The notes: generated by a model from the sequence alone, not told the origin. Positions 1 through 6,875 are shown, counted from the stretch's first letter. The stretch: 8,504 nucleotides of DNA from Pseudomonadota bacterium (GCA_023439425.1 JAEXNZ010000135.1:1-8504); one strand, 5' to 3'. Program-made: numbers and translations.

Positions 1-242
1 TGCTCCCCGGTAGCGCCGGCCGTTGGCCGGCCCTCCTTGCCGCCGGCCACATCCGGGGGAACGGCGGCCACCGCAATCCCGGTAGTGCCGGCCGCTGGCC
101 GGCTCCCCGATACACCTTCCACTGCACCATCCACGGCCACCGGCGCAGCACCCACCTCCGGCCCCACCCGCGGCCCGCCCAGCCACCACCACCCGGCTGC
201 CCCGATCACCACACCCAACGCCAGCAGCCGCATCAAGGTCAT
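1..242 (-). CDS. Unknown N-terminally membrane-anchored protein (partial, runs off left edge)
   Basis: The reading frame starts at an ATG at 242 and stays open for 80 codons to the window edge, so the C-terminus is not seen. Residues 4-23 form one hydrophobic helix rich in L, V, G and W, ending in a tryptophan triplet. It is probably a signal anchor or uncleaved signal peptide. The rest is Ala/Gly/Pro/Val-rich and low in complexity. The start lies 4 bases after the stop of the upstream transpeptidase, and a GGAG lies 8 bases before the ATG inside the last codons of that gene, so translational coupling is likely. Residues 47-55 and 71-79 are encoded by two REP-like palindromes and read as near-identical peptides (RPxAGxTG). 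I do not recognise the family. An envelope role is inferred only from the anchor and the neighbour. Confidence 0.55.
   Translation of the reverse strand, partial: MTLMRLLALGVVIGAAGWWWLGGPRVGPEVGAAPVAVDGAVEGVSGSRPAAGTTGIAVAAVPPDVAGGKEGRPTAGATGE
10..31 (+). repeat. GTAG-headed REP-like palindrome, copy 1 (SMAG type)
   Basis: A GTAG tetranucleotide at 10-13 is followed by a perfect 7-bp inverted repeat (15-21 and 25-31, gccggcc/ggccggc) around a 3-base loop. This is the layout of the GTAG REP (SMAG) elements of Stenotrophomonas maltophilia, which are mobilised by RAYT transposases. The copy lies inside an open reading frame on the opposite strand. Confidence 0.7.
82..103 (+). repeat. GTAG-headed REP-like palindrome, copy 2 (SMAG type)
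   Basis: It has the same design and orientation as copy 1: GTAG at 82-85, then perfect 7-bp arms at 87-93 and 97-103 with loop gct. It starts exactly 72 bases after copy 1, a multiple of three, so both copies are read in the same frame by the minus-strand gene. Confidence 0.7.
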
Positions 243-246
243 GTGC

Positions 247-1218
247 TCACTCCTGCATGATCACCGGCACCGACGCATCCACCGCGTCAGCCACCCGCAA
301 CGCATCCCAGTTGGTCATCCGCACGCAGCCGTGCGATTCGGTCTTGCCCACGTGCCCGGGCTCCGGCGTGCCATGCAGGCCGTAATGCGGCTTGGAGATA
401 TCGATCCAGACCGGCCCGACCGGATTGTTGGGCCCCGGCGGGATCGTCGCCTTGCGGTCGCCCTTCTTCGCATCCCAGAACAGCTTCGGGTTGTAGTGGA
501 ACGGCGGATCGCGCGAGATTCCCAGAATCTTCCACTCGCCGATCGGCAGCGGGTCATGCTGGCTGCCAGACGACACCGGAACCTGCGCATAGACCTTGCC
601 CGCAGCGTCGTACATGCGCAGCGTCGAATCGGACTTGTCGATCACCAGCTTCGCCGCCTTGGGCAAGGCGGCCGGCGCAATGTTCGGTACCTGGATCTGG
701 CTGCCTGCCTTGCCCAGGTCCACACCAGGGTTCAGTGCCTGCAGCAGCTTCGGGTCGGCGTGGAAGCGCTCACCCAGGGCTTCGGCCACCGAGGCGTAAC
801 CCAGTGCGTCGAGCTTGGCCTGGTCGGCCGGCTTCTTCGGTACCGGACGGAACGGCCCGGCCACGTCTTCGGCGGTAAGCGTGTAGCGGGCCAGTACCGG
901 CGTACTGTCCTGCAGCGCCTGCCAGGTGGCGTCATCCAGCTCGCCCGTGACCTTCAATCCGCGCGCGGCCTGGAACCCCGCCACTGCACGGCGCTGGTTG
1001 GAGCCGATCTCGCCATCGATCTGCCCGGGCGAGAAGTTGGCCCGGTCCAGCAGTACCTGCGCGTGCAGGTTGGAGCGCGGGCCGGTCTGAAGCGCATCTG
1101 TTTCGGCGATAGGGGCTGGCAGCGTGGCCGGGGCAGGGGCCTGCGCGAGGGCGGAGGGGCGTGCCGCAGCCAGGGCCAGCGCCAACAGGGTCAGGGAAGC
1201 AGATCGTTTCAGCAGCAT
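247..1218 (-). CDS. Exported L,D-transpeptidase (YkuD) with peptidoglycan-binding and LysM-like domains
   Basis: This is a 323-residue periplasmic enzyme that should make or exchange 3-3 cross-links in peptidoglycan, or attach proteins to it, through a catalytic cysteine. Residues 1-26 form a signal peptide (KR, hydrophobic core, cleavage near ALAQA). Residues 50-103 fit a PG_binding_1 domain ([23 protein letters not shown]). Residues 136-180 look like a weak LysM domain. Residues 189-321 are the YkuD catalytic domain, with YGLHGT at 279-284 and SHGCVR at 295-300; H282, H296 and C298 fit the family signature. I chose the ATG at 1218 because a GGAG lies 6 bases before it and the signal peptide begins there; a longer in-frame start at 1269 would place 17 extra residues before the signal peptide. 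The gene heads a two-gene unit with the unknown anchored protein. Confidence 0.93.
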   Translation of the reverse strand: MLLKRSASLTLLALALAAARPSALAQAPAPATLPAPIAETDALQTGPRSNLHAQVLLDRANFSPGQIDGEIGSNQRRAVAGFQAARGLKVTGELDDATWQALQDSTPVLARYTLTAEDVAGPFRPVPKKPADQAKLDALGYASVAEALGERFHADPKLLQALNPGVDLGKAGSQIQVPNIAPAALPKAAKLVIDKSDSTLRMYDAAGKVYAQVPVSSGSQHDPLPIGEWKILGISRDPPFHYNPKLFWDAKKGDRKATIPPGPNNPVGPVWIDISKPHYGLHGTPEPGHVGKTESHGCVRMTNWDALRVADAVDASVPVIMQE

Positions 1219-1399
1219 CGGGCACTCCGTTTCACATCTGCCTCGACCTTGCCGCAGGCGGCCGCACACGCGCCGTGAAAGGCAGCACCTGCGCTGTGCA
1301 ATCCGTCATGCACATGAGCGTGCCGTGGGCAGGGCGTGAAGTGCCGTGCACAGCCAAGCGCTAAGGTAGGGCCACACCGCTTCCAAGGGGGAGGGCAGG
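1219..1399. promoter_or_regulatory. Divergent intergenic region between the transpeptidase and the diguanylate cyclase
   Basis: These 181 bases separate two genes transcribed away from each other, so both promoters should lie here. I see ribosome-binding sites at each end (CGGAG before the transpeptidase, GGGGGAGG before the cyclase) but no convincing -35/-10 pair. A 7-base inverted repeat (ctgtgca at 1294-1300, tgcacag at 1347-1353) could be an operator, but its arms are 46 bases apart and the match may be chance. Confidence 0.4.
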
Positions 1400-2830
1400 A
1401 TGGCGTGGTTGGCGGCCGCGTTGTACATGCTGGTGCACGCGATGGCGCTGTGGCTGCCGGGCCACGCGACGTTGGCGTCGTTCCTGTTTCTGATCGGTGC
1501 GCCATTGCTGGCCGCTGCTGCCTGCACGTATCGTCTGGTGCGCAGCTGGCACAGCGACGTACGTATCGGTTGGCTGTCACTGACCTTCGGCATGCTGCTG
1601 TGGGCCGGTGGCATGGCATTGAACATGTACCAGGAAGTGGCCCTGGGCAACGTGGATGCCGTGCCCGGCATTGCCATGTTGTTGTACGTGCTGTACGGCG
1701 TGCCGCTCACTTTCGCCATGGCGCACCCGCGCCATGAGCCCTGGTACCTGATCGCCATTGATGGTGCGTTGGCGCTGCTGCTGGGCTACCTGTTCTTCGT
1801 GCACACCTTTTCCTACGCCACGCCCACGGATGCACCCGACCCGGCGATCGGCAGCCTGCGGCTGATGTTCGATATCGAGAACATCTTCATCGCGGTGTTT
1901 GCGTTGCTGCGCTACATCACCAGCGAAGATGGAACCCGGCGCGGCCTGTTCCGCGCATTGACGGTGTTTGCCTGGGTCTATCTGGCGATGGCTGCCTACA
2001 TCAACCACGTGGCCACGGATACCGGGTACGGGGCGGTGCCGGACCTGCTGATCGACCTCCCGTTCCTGCTGTTGGCGGTGATGGCGTTCCGCCATGGCGA
2101 CGAGCCGGCAAGGCAGACGCCGCGCAGGCTGACCCTGGCGGTGCGTGCTGGTGCCCCCTTGATCCTGCCCGCTGCGTTGCTGGTGGTATCGGCGCTGCTG
2201 GTGGACCAGCACCCGTATCTGGCCGTGTTCGGCTTCATCTTTGCCACGCTCGGGGCGGGGCTGCGTGGGGTGGTGATGCAGGTGCGGGCGATGGAAGGCC
2301 AGGATCAGCTGGACCGGTTGTCGCGTGTCGATGCGCTGACCGGCGTGGCGAACCGGCGCGAGTTCGACCAGGTACTGCTGGCCGAATGGGGACGTGCGCG
2401 CCGTAGCGGGCAGCCCATGGCGCTGCTGATGATCGACATCGACCACTTCAAGCAGTTCAACGACCGCTTTGGCCATCCCATGGGCGATGCCTGCCTGCGT
2501 GCCGTTGCCAATACGCTCAATCACTGTGCCACGCGCGGCACCGACTTGGTCGCGCGCTATGGCGGCGAAGAGTTCGCGGTGGTGGTGCCCGCCACGCCGC
2601 GCGAGGGCGTGCTGGCACTGGCCGACACCCTGCGTGGGGCAGTCGAGCGCATCCGCCTGGCCTCACCGGACGGGGTGGGACAAGTCGGAGTGACGATCAG
2701 CGTGGGGGCGGTGGTGATTGCCAAGGTGGCGGGGGCGGACCCCACGGCGCTGCTGAAAGCCGCCGACGCAGCGCTGTATGCGGCTAAACACGAAGGACGC
2801 AACCGGGTGGTGGAAGGACAGGTGCCGTAG
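1400..2830 (+). CDS. Membrane-bound diguanylate cyclase (GGDEF domain)
   Basis: This 476-residue inner-membrane protein is predicted to condense two GTP into cyclic di-GMP, the second messenger controlling biofilm, motility and adhesion. Residues 2-293 hold about ten hydrophobic segments (roughly 2-20, 23-47, 56-76, 88-108, 114-137, 153-173, 182-201, 216-231, 252-268, 272-294). They form an unnamed MASE-like sensory region that I cannot assign to a known family. The GGDEF domain spans about 305-474, with DALTGVANRREF at 311-322, DIDHFKQFND at 346-355 and the active-site GGEEF at 388-392. The inhibitory-site RxxD is intact (R379-D382, five residues before GGEEF), so product feedback is expected. 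There is no EAL domain. The ATG at 1400 follows a purine-rich GGGGGAGG. The gene stands alone between a divergent and a convergent neighbour. Confidence 0.95.
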   Translation: MAWLAAALYMLVHAMALWLPGHATLASFLFLIGAPLLAAAACTYRLVRSWHSDVRIGWLSLTFGMLLWAGGMALNMYQEVALGNVDAVPGIAMLLYVLYGVPLTFAMAHPRHEPWYLIAIDGALALLLGYLFFVHTFSYATPTDAPDPAIGSLRLMFDIENIFIAVFALLRYITSEDGTRRGLFRALTVFAWVYLAMAAYINHVATDTGYGAVPDLLIDLPFLLLAVMAFRHGDEPARQTPRRLTLAVRAGAPLILPAALLVVSALLVDQHPYLAVFGFIFATLGAGLRGVVMQVRAMEGQDQLDRLSRVDALTGVANRREFDQVLLAEWGRARRSGQPMALLMIDIDHFKQFNDRFGHPMGDACLRAVANTLNHCATRGTDLVARYGGEEFAVVVPATPREGVLALADTLRGAVERIRLASPDGVGQVGVTISVGAVVIAKVAGADPTALLKAADAALYAAKHEGRNRVVEGQVP

Positions 2831-2849
2831 GGACACGCCATGCGTGTCC
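2831..2849. terminator. Hairpin between convergent genes, possible bidirectional terminator
   Basis: A perfect 8-bp stem (ggacacgc / gcgtgtcc) with a 3-base loop (cat) begins directly after the cyclase TAG. It ends 7 bases before the stop of the convergent DUF3916-like gene. No T-run follows on either strand, so intrinsic termination is uncertain. Position and symmetry suggest a shared 3' end structure that could terminate or protect both transcripts. Confidence 0.5.
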
Positions 2850-2856
2850 ATGCCGA

Positions 2857-3456
2857 TCACGGTCGCGCACCCACCTCGCCGAAATACCACAGGTCGCTGT
2901 ACCACTCGTCGTACCCTTCAACTGCCGGATACTCGGCGGCAACGCCCCATTCGCCCACGCCAGGCGGCAACGTCAGGTTCCACTCGCGCGCCAGGCTGCG
3001 CGGCTGCAGAGAGCGCAGTTGGCCATGGTCGTAGGGGCCGGGCACGGTGTGGCCGCGGTAGTAATTTTCATCGAGGTACAGGCAGATCTCGCTGCTAAAC
3101 ATGTTTGGCAAGGCGATGAGACAGGTAACTCGGACGCGGGCGAGTTCAGCTGGCTTAGCCGCGATCAGGTGCGCGCAGGCATTGATCAAGTGCTGCGCGC
3201 ATTTCCGCTGCAGTAGAAGATTGGTGGTGGGCGCTTCTACCAGCCGTGACTCGACAGGAATCTTGTTGTTCCAGTAGCGGGGGTGTTCGGCAATCTCTTC
3301 TGAGGAAGGGAACCTTCCGGCGAATCTCTCCGACCAGCGCTCTAGGTAACGCAATCCACGTGGCGCAAACCGCAACTTCGGCTGGCCGCGCTCGGCCGGT
3401 CGAAGCAATGCTTCGCGCCTGGCCTTGGCCGACTGGCCTGGACTCACCGCCCTCAT
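2857..3456 (-). CDS. Uncharacterised DUF3916-like protein
   Basis: This is a 199-residue soluble protein of unknown function with no signal peptide or membrane segment. The pattern resembles the uncharacterised DUF3916 family as I remember it: an IPVESRLVE segment (66-74), a cysteine-containing helix running into AHLIAAKPAE (95-104), a strand pair VTCLIALPNMFSSEICLYLD (110-129), then LAREWNLTLPPG (155-166) and a C-terminal tryptophan-rich WYSDLWYFGE (185-194). This is a memory-based match. The ATG at 3456 overlaps the stop of the upstream acetyltransferase as ATGA. I prefer it to an in-frame start at 3495, which would overlap that gene by 43 bases and add a poorly coding leader. It is the last gene of the minus-strand cluster, and no catalytic motif is evident. 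Confidence 0.8.
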   Translation of the reverse strand: MRAVSPGQSAKARREALLRPAERGQPKLRFAPRGLRYLERWSERFAGRFPSSEEIAEHPRYWNNKIPVESRLVEAPTTNLLLQRKCAQHLINACAHLIAAKPAELARVRVTCLIALPNMFSSEICLYLDENYYRGHTVPGPYDHGQLRSLQPRSLAREWNLTLPPGVGEWGVAAEYPAVEGYDEWYSDLWYFGEVGARP

Positions 3457-3953
3457 GACGGATCCCTGTCGGGTTCCGCAGCTTGGACAAGGCATCGCAT
3501 GCGTGCATTGGGCAGAAACTGCCCGCGAAGCTCAACCACCTGCCGGTCTACCACTACAAACCCATTCGAAGCGAAGAACGTTTCCGCGGCAAGGCTGACG
3601 TCGGCGGTGAGTTCGGTGATGCCACGACGGGCCGCCTCACTCATCAGGTGCTGCATCAGTGAACGGCCAATGCCTTTACCAGTCCACCGGGGGTGAACGA
3701 AGAACAGGTCGATGTAGCCTGACTCCTGAAGGTCCGCGAATCCTGCGAGGTGATCGTCCACCACCACCACGAACGGATTCACGGATTGGATCCGCTCGGC
3801 CCACGCAGCGATGTCGTAGCTGTCGGGTGCCCAGGCCGCACACTGTTGCGGCGTGTAATGGCGAGAGGCCGTCTCATGCACGGCGGCGTGGAACAGCTGG
3901 CGAAGCGCGTCTTCTTCGCCTGTCCGGTATGGACGGATCTGCATGCGGGTCAC
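3453..3953 (-). CDS. GNAT-family N-acetyltransferase
   Basis: This 166-residue cytosolic enzyme is predicted to transfer an acetyl group from acetyl-CoA to an unknown amine. It has the GNAT layout: N-terminal strand and helix MQIRPYRTGEEDALRQLFHAA (4-24), strand FVVVVDDHLAGFADL (61-75), then strand IDLFFVHP (81-88) leading to the acetyl-CoA pyrophosphate-binding loop RWTGKGIGRSL (89-99, R/Q-x-x-G-x-G), and a late TFFASNGFVVVDR segment (125-137). The substrate cannot be read from sequence; the overall look resembles YafP-type acetyltransferases. The frame opens with a GTG at 3953 that overlaps the upstream stop as GTGA. An ATG at 3944 is an equally possible start that removes three residues, and neither has a strong ribosome-binding site. 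Its stop overlaps the next gene as ATGA. Confidence 0.9.
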   Translation of the reverse strand: MTRMQIRPYRTGEEDALRQLFHAAVHETASRHYTPQQCAAWAPDSYDIAAWAERIQSVNPFVVVVDDHLAGFADLQESGYIDLFFVHPRWTGKGIGRSLMQHLMSEAARRGITELTADVSLAAETFFASNGFVVVDRQVVELRGQFLPNARMRCLVQAAEPDRDPS

Positions 3954-4360
3954 CGGGCGCGGTCGGATGTTGTTCGCCTCTTGGCATAGATGATCAGCGG
4001 CCAGAAGGCGATCATCCCCAGGCAGAACAGGGCACCCACGGCCTTGCCGAACAGCGTGGCGTTATCGTTGCGCAGGACGACATCGAGCAGCACCACGCCG
4101 GTGATGATGGTCGGGCCGCCCAGAAAAAACAGCGCAAACAGTCTCAGGCGGCCGCTCACCGGGCTGTCGCTGCGCAGGGCTCCAACGACACTGACATCGC
4201 CAAAATGCACCTGCAGCGGGTCGGTGGTGGAGCGGGCGGGTTCGGGCGTTGTCGGAGGCGGTGGAGCCACCGGTTGCTGGTAGTCCTGCTGCGGATTGGC
4301 AGGTTGCAGCAGGTCGCCCAGATTGGTCTGGGCGATCAGGTCCTTGAGCTTGGGGTCCAT
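3950..4360 (-). CDS. Small two-helix inner-membrane protein of unknown function
   Basis: This is a 136-residue protein. Residues 1-20 are a charged amphipathic stretch (KLKDLIAQTNLGDLL). Residues 21-45 are a Gln/Pro-rich linker with a run of four prolines. Residues 50-68 look like a short strand-rich segment. Two hydrophobic helices follow at about 74-96 and 104-126, and the tail ends in a positively charged KRR. The basic residues beside the helices suggest both termini lie in the cytoplasm. I do not recognise a named family. The ATG at 4360 is preceded by a weak GGAA that lies partly in a 6-bp hairpin (4369-4387). The start is 28 bases below the previous stop, and the gene overlaps the acetyltransferase by 4 bases, so it is almost certainly co-transcribed. 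Confidence 0.75.
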   Translation of the reverse strand: MDPKLKDLIAQTNLGDLLQPANPQQDYQQPVAPPPPTTPEPARSTTDPLQVHFGDVSVVGALRSDSPVSGRLRLFALFFLGGPTIITGVVLLDVVLRNDNATLFGKAVGALFCLGMIAFWPLIIYAKRRTTSDRAR

Positions 4361-4368
4361 CGTGCGTT

Positions 4369-4387
4369 CCGTGCGTGGAGAGCACGG
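4369..4387 (-). promoter_or_regulatory. Hairpin overlapping the ribosome-binding region of the small membrane protein gene
   Basis: On the minus strand a 6-bp perfect stem (ccgtgc/gcacgg) with a 7-base loop occupies most of the gap between the 114-residue gene and the next start. The 3' arm carries the ACGG of the only Shine-Dalgarno-like sequence (ACGGAA). Folding could limit initiation, or it could simply be a chance GC-rich inverted repeat. Confidence 0.3.
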
Positions 4388-4388
4388 A

Positions 4389-4733
4389 TTATCGCACGTC
4401 GCGCATTTCCCAATGATGGCCGGCCAGCAGGCGCAGGCGCTGCTTGAACACGTCGCTGTCGATCTTCGTGTTGACGGTCAGGTTGATGCGCAGGTCCTTC
4501 TGTTCCCCGGTGACGGTGGCCTCCGGGTCGGTCACGCCCCACTGCGGCTCCACTGCGTCCGGGTCGGGCTGCTTGGCCTTCCACTTCTCGAACAGGGCGG
4601 GGCTGCGCAGGGCATCCTGCAGCTCCTCGGCGAAGCCGCTGGCCCCGTGCGACTTGAAAGACAGATCCGGGTCGCTGCCACGGGCCTTTTCCGGGTCCGG
4701 CAGGCTGATGCTGTAATGAACGACTGACGACAT
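4389..4733 (-). CDS. Uncharacterised 114-residue protein
   Basis: This is a small soluble protein without signal peptide, membrane helix or known motif. It starts with a strand-like VVHYSISLP (4-12) and is acidic and proline-rich in the middle (PDPDAVEPQWGVTDPE). A strand with alternating hydrophobic residues (KDLRINLTVNT) follows, then a helix and the ending HHWEMRDVR. The layout suggests a small alpha/beta domain. I chose the ATG at 4733 because GGAG lies 6 bases before it; the frame is open further upstream to 4838, but that extension overlaps the end of degV and looks non-coding. The gene lies 73 bases after degV and 28 before the membrane protein gene. I cannot name a family; it is probably restricted to Xanthomonadaceae. 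Confidence 0.75.
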   Translation of the reverse strand: MSSVVHYSISLPDPEKARGSDPDLSFKSHGASGFAEELQDALRSPALFEKWKAKQPDPDAVEPQWGVTDPEATVTGEQKDLRINLTVNTKIDSDVFKQRLRLLAGHHWEMRDVR

Positions 4734-4770
4734 GGTGGTCTCCATTGAATGCGCGCAGACTGCCAGAAAC

Positions 4771-4807
4771 CCGGTGCAACCGGTGTGCACAAACCCGCCG
4801 CTCGGGT
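4771..4807 (-). terminator. Weak tandem hairpins after degV
   Basis: Two 5-bp stem hairpins follow each other in the gap after degV on the minus strand. The first (4793-4807, acccg/cgggt) begins in the degV stop codon and is followed by TTG; the second (4771-4783, ccggt/accgg) is followed by GTTTC. The T-runs are too short for a confident intrinsic terminator. At most they may cause partial attenuation inside the cluster. Confidence 0.25.
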
Positions 4808-5751
4808 CAGCCGCTGAAGGTGTGCGGGCCGTCAGCAAAGCCGACCGTCACCGCGCCCTTGCCGACGTTGACCATGCCGGTCAGGCTCATCACCGACTCG
4901 AACAGCTGTACCCCGTGCGCCTCGCAGGTCTGGCGCAGGCTGGCATAGCCCGGCAGGGCGCGTAGGTCCTCCAGCTCGCCGCCGTAGCTGACGCACACGG
5001 TGGGGGTCATCAGCCCGGCCTTGACCCGCTGGCCAACGAAGTCGAACAGCTTCTGCACGGCGTTGTCGAAGCCCTTGATCTTGGCCACCGGGCCGGTTTC
5101 GCCCCGGTAGCCATGCAGCACCGGCTTGATGTCCAGCGCGCTGCCCAGCGCGGCGCTGATCAGGCCCACGCTGCGGTCGCCCTTGTGACGGGCGCGGGCG
5201 CGCATGTAGTACAGGTCGCGGGTGACCATGTAGCCATGCACGTTGTGCGCCAGGGTTTCCAGCTTTTCGCGGATCTGCTGCACGCTGGCTCCGCTGTCGC
5301 GCAGGCGCACGGCTTCCACCGCGGTCACGCCCTGGGCGGCGAACAGGTTCTGGGTGTCCAGCACGCGCAGCGCGAACGGCGAGTTGAAACCCGCTGCCTG
5401 GCGCACCGGCTTGTAGTCGTTGAGGATCGCGAAGCTGGCCTGCATCGCGTTGTCATAGATCGGGCTGCGGGTCTTGGTGATCGTCATGCAGAACACATGG
5501 TCGTAGTCGATCACCAGCTTGCCCAGGAACAGATCGCGGATCTGCACCACGCTGAAGGGAATGGTTTCCGCCTCGGCCCCGTTCTCGGCCACGTGGGCGT
5601 GCAGGAAGCTCAGGGTGGCCTGCTCGTCGCGGTGGTCAGCAAGCACGGCTTCGCCAATGCGCACGGTGATCGGCAGCAGCACCAGGTTGTTCTTTTCAAT
5701 GAAGTCCTGCGGCAGATCGCAGGCTGAGTCCACGACAATTCCGATGCGCAT
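4807..5751 (-). CDS. DegV family protein (fatty-acid-binding fold)
   Basis: This 314-residue cytosolic protein belongs to the DegV/DAK2-like fold. In Firmicutes such proteins (FakB) present a bound fatty acid to a kinase; in proteobacteria the role is unclear. The N-terminus IGIVVDSACDLP (3-14) is the family hallmark. Family members usually have a TSQPS-type loop and an SGTY-type loop contacting the carboxylate. Here the corresponding places read TIPFS (63-67) and SPIY (96-99), so the serine of the second loop is kept while the first loop diverges. The C-terminal part carries the usual FDNAVQKLFDFVGQR helix and VCVSYGG strand. The ATG at 5751 follows a strong GGAGG about 10 bases upstream. 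It is the first gene of the minus-strand cluster. No FakA-like kinase is in the window. At 314 residues it is somewhat longer than the typical ~280. Confidence 0.92.
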   Translation of the reverse strand: MRIGIVVDSACDLPQDFIEKNNLVLLPITVRIGEAVLADHRDEQATLSFLHAHVAENGAEAETIPFSVVQIRDLFLGKLVIDYDHVFCMTITKTRSPIYDNAMQASFAILNDYKPVRQAAGFNSPFALRVLDTQNLFAAQGVTAVEAVRLRDSGASVQQIREKLETLAHNVHGYMVTRDLYYMRARARHKGDRSVGLISAALGSALDIKPVLHGYRGETGPVAKIKGFDNAVQKLFDFVGQRVKAGLMTPTVCVSYGGELEDLRALPGYASLRQTCEAHGVQLFESVMSLTGMVNVGKGAVTVGFADGPHTFSG

Positions 5752-5853
5752 CCTGTTACCCCCTCCAGGCAGGTGTCGGTTCGAAAATGTGAAAGCTATC
5801 TCAAAATGGACTCACGTACCTGACCGGGGATTCACGCATCCGGATGTAACCGT

Positions 5854-6483
5854 TTACCGGCTGCGTTCAACCGCCACCGGCAGTTCCACTACCTGCCGCC
5901 AGTCCTCCTGTTGCAGCAGACCGGGGTCGCCCAGCACCGCCCGCATCAGGCCATGCGATTCGTTGCCCCAGAACAGTTCACCGTCAATTGACAGGGTAGG
6001 CACGCCGAAGACCCCAGCCGCTATCGCCGCTTCGGTGTTCCGGCGCAGTTGCTCCTTGACCCAGGGTGCTGACACCGCCCCAGCTACGTCGGCCACGTCC
6101 AGCATCGCGCCGGGCAGCGCCAGCGCCTGCGGGGTGTCGGCGGCATGGCCGTCGCGCCAGATCCAGTTGAACAACGTGTCCACCGCAGCCGGGGTGGCCC
6201 CGACCGCCAGGCACAGCCGCAGTGCCGCCAGCGGATTGAACGGGTGCCCGGGTGGGAAACGTACGGGAGTGCCCTGCTGCTGGGCCTGCCACAGCACTTG
6301 GCGGTAGATGAAGCGGCGCTTCGCCGGGATTTCCGCTGGCCCCAGGTTGCCCAGGTGATGCAGCACCGCGCCGAAGGCAATCGGCACGGGAGTAATGTGC
6401 TCGAACTGCGGCAGCGTCTTGAGCTGCTGCCAGTGCAGGTAGGCGAAGGGTGAGATGAAGTCGAAGTACCAGCGCAGGATCAT
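5854..6483 (-). CDS. 2-hydroxychromene-2-carboxylate isomerase-like DsbA-fold protein
   Basis: This is a 209-residue cytosolic protein of the DsbA/GST-kappa superfamily. HCCA isomerases use glutathione and a serine to interconvert hydroxychromene carboxylate and a benzylidene pyruvate in naphthalene-type degradation; many genomic homologues act on unknown substrates. The start YFDFISPFAYLHW (6-18) puts S11 where DsbA has its CxxC, as in the isomerases. The loop GVFGVPTLSIDGELFWG (157-173) has the conserved VP (cis-Pro162) and the FWG seen in the family. The ATG at 6483 has AAGGA upstream. It overlaps the stop of a degraded upstream frame as ATGA, but I think that is accidental. No ring-cleavage or naphthalene genes are nearby, so a catabolic role is not supported. 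Confidence 0.92.
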   Translation of the reverse strand: MILRWYFDFISPFAYLHWQQLKTLPQFEHITPVPIAFGAVLHHLGNLGPAEIPAKRRFIYRQVLWQAQQQGTPVRFPPGHPFNPLAALRLCLAVGATPAAVDTLFNWIWRDGHAADTPQALALPGAMLDVADVAGAVSAPWVKEQLRRNTEAAIAAGVFGVPTLSIDGELFWGNESHGLMRAVLGDPGLLQQEDWRQVVELPVAVERSR

Positions 6484-6875
6484 GGATGGGTTCCTTGATG
6501 CGATGCCGTAGAGCCGGCTCTGTCCGACTGAACTTTGCGACTATGGAAGTATGCCTGTGGTTCGCCGCCGGCGGGAAGCGAGTTGCGGGAGATCCCGCCA
6601 GTCCAAGTTGACGTCAGCGCGTCGATATGGCTTTGCTGCCCATGCACAACTATTCGGTGGGTCCACCGAGTCCAATGGTCTAACCCCCGCATCACAGGTT
6701 CGACGATGTCGACCTGCTCGAAGCTGCCCATGCCGTCCCGATAATCCATTCCCGGACGTAGCGGCGAATCAGTCAGTTTTGCAGAGAGCAGCCATTGGCC
6801 GCCGCTTTGTTTGTGCTTGAAGGCTCTGAGCCCCAGATAGTCTGTGGGATCCAAGGTGCCGAACTTGCAAGGCTA
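6480..6875 (-). pseudogene. Probable C-terminal remnant of an unknown protein
   Basis: The frame opens after a TAG at 6873-6875 and reads to a TGA at 6480. From about residue Lys-Phe-Gly at 6866 it looks like genuine protein (DPTDYLGLRAFKHKQSGG, then GMDYRDGMGSFEQVDIVEP and GLDHWTRWTHRIVV). The only start candidate is a TTG at 6854 without a ribosome-binding site, and the sequence begins abruptly, so the N-terminus seems lost. Upstream in the same frame there are three stops within about 27 codons, which fits decay. The last ~14 codons come from sequence next to the isomerase, including a GTAG-headed palindrome, so the natural C-terminus is probably also missing. Codon use is less GC-rich than in the host genes. 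I cannot name the family. It could instead be a small functional gene. Confidence 0.4.
6508..6521 (+). repeat. Possible GTAG-headed palindrome at the island edge
   Basis: A GTAG (6508-6511) overlaps a perfect 12-bp palindrome, agagccggctct (6510-6521). It recalls the GTAG-headed repeats of Stenotrophomonas but has no loop and is shorter than the two copies at the left edge. It lies 25 bases upstream of the isomerase start, close to where base composition changes. Confidence 0.3.

Noticed and set aside
37..1278. Long plus-strand open frame (about 413 codons) opposite the transpeptidase
   Set aside because: It is antisense to a gene with clear signal peptide, domains and catalytic motif. The translation is Arg/Gly/His-rich without any family pattern, typical of a GC-rich shadow frame.
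1577..2524. Long minus-strand open frame opposite the diguanylate cyclase
   Set aside because: The composition is Gln/His/Arg-rich with no motif, and the plus strand clearly encodes a GGDEF protein.
3659..4447. Plus-strand open frame of 262 codons across the acetyltransferase and membrane protein genes
   Set aside because: It lies antisense to genes supported by motifs, membrane segments and 4-base overlaps, and its translation is low-complexity and Arg-rich.
5113..5727. Plus-strand open frame of 204 codons opposite degV
   Set aside because: His/Gln/Val-rich shadow of a well-supported DegV gene.
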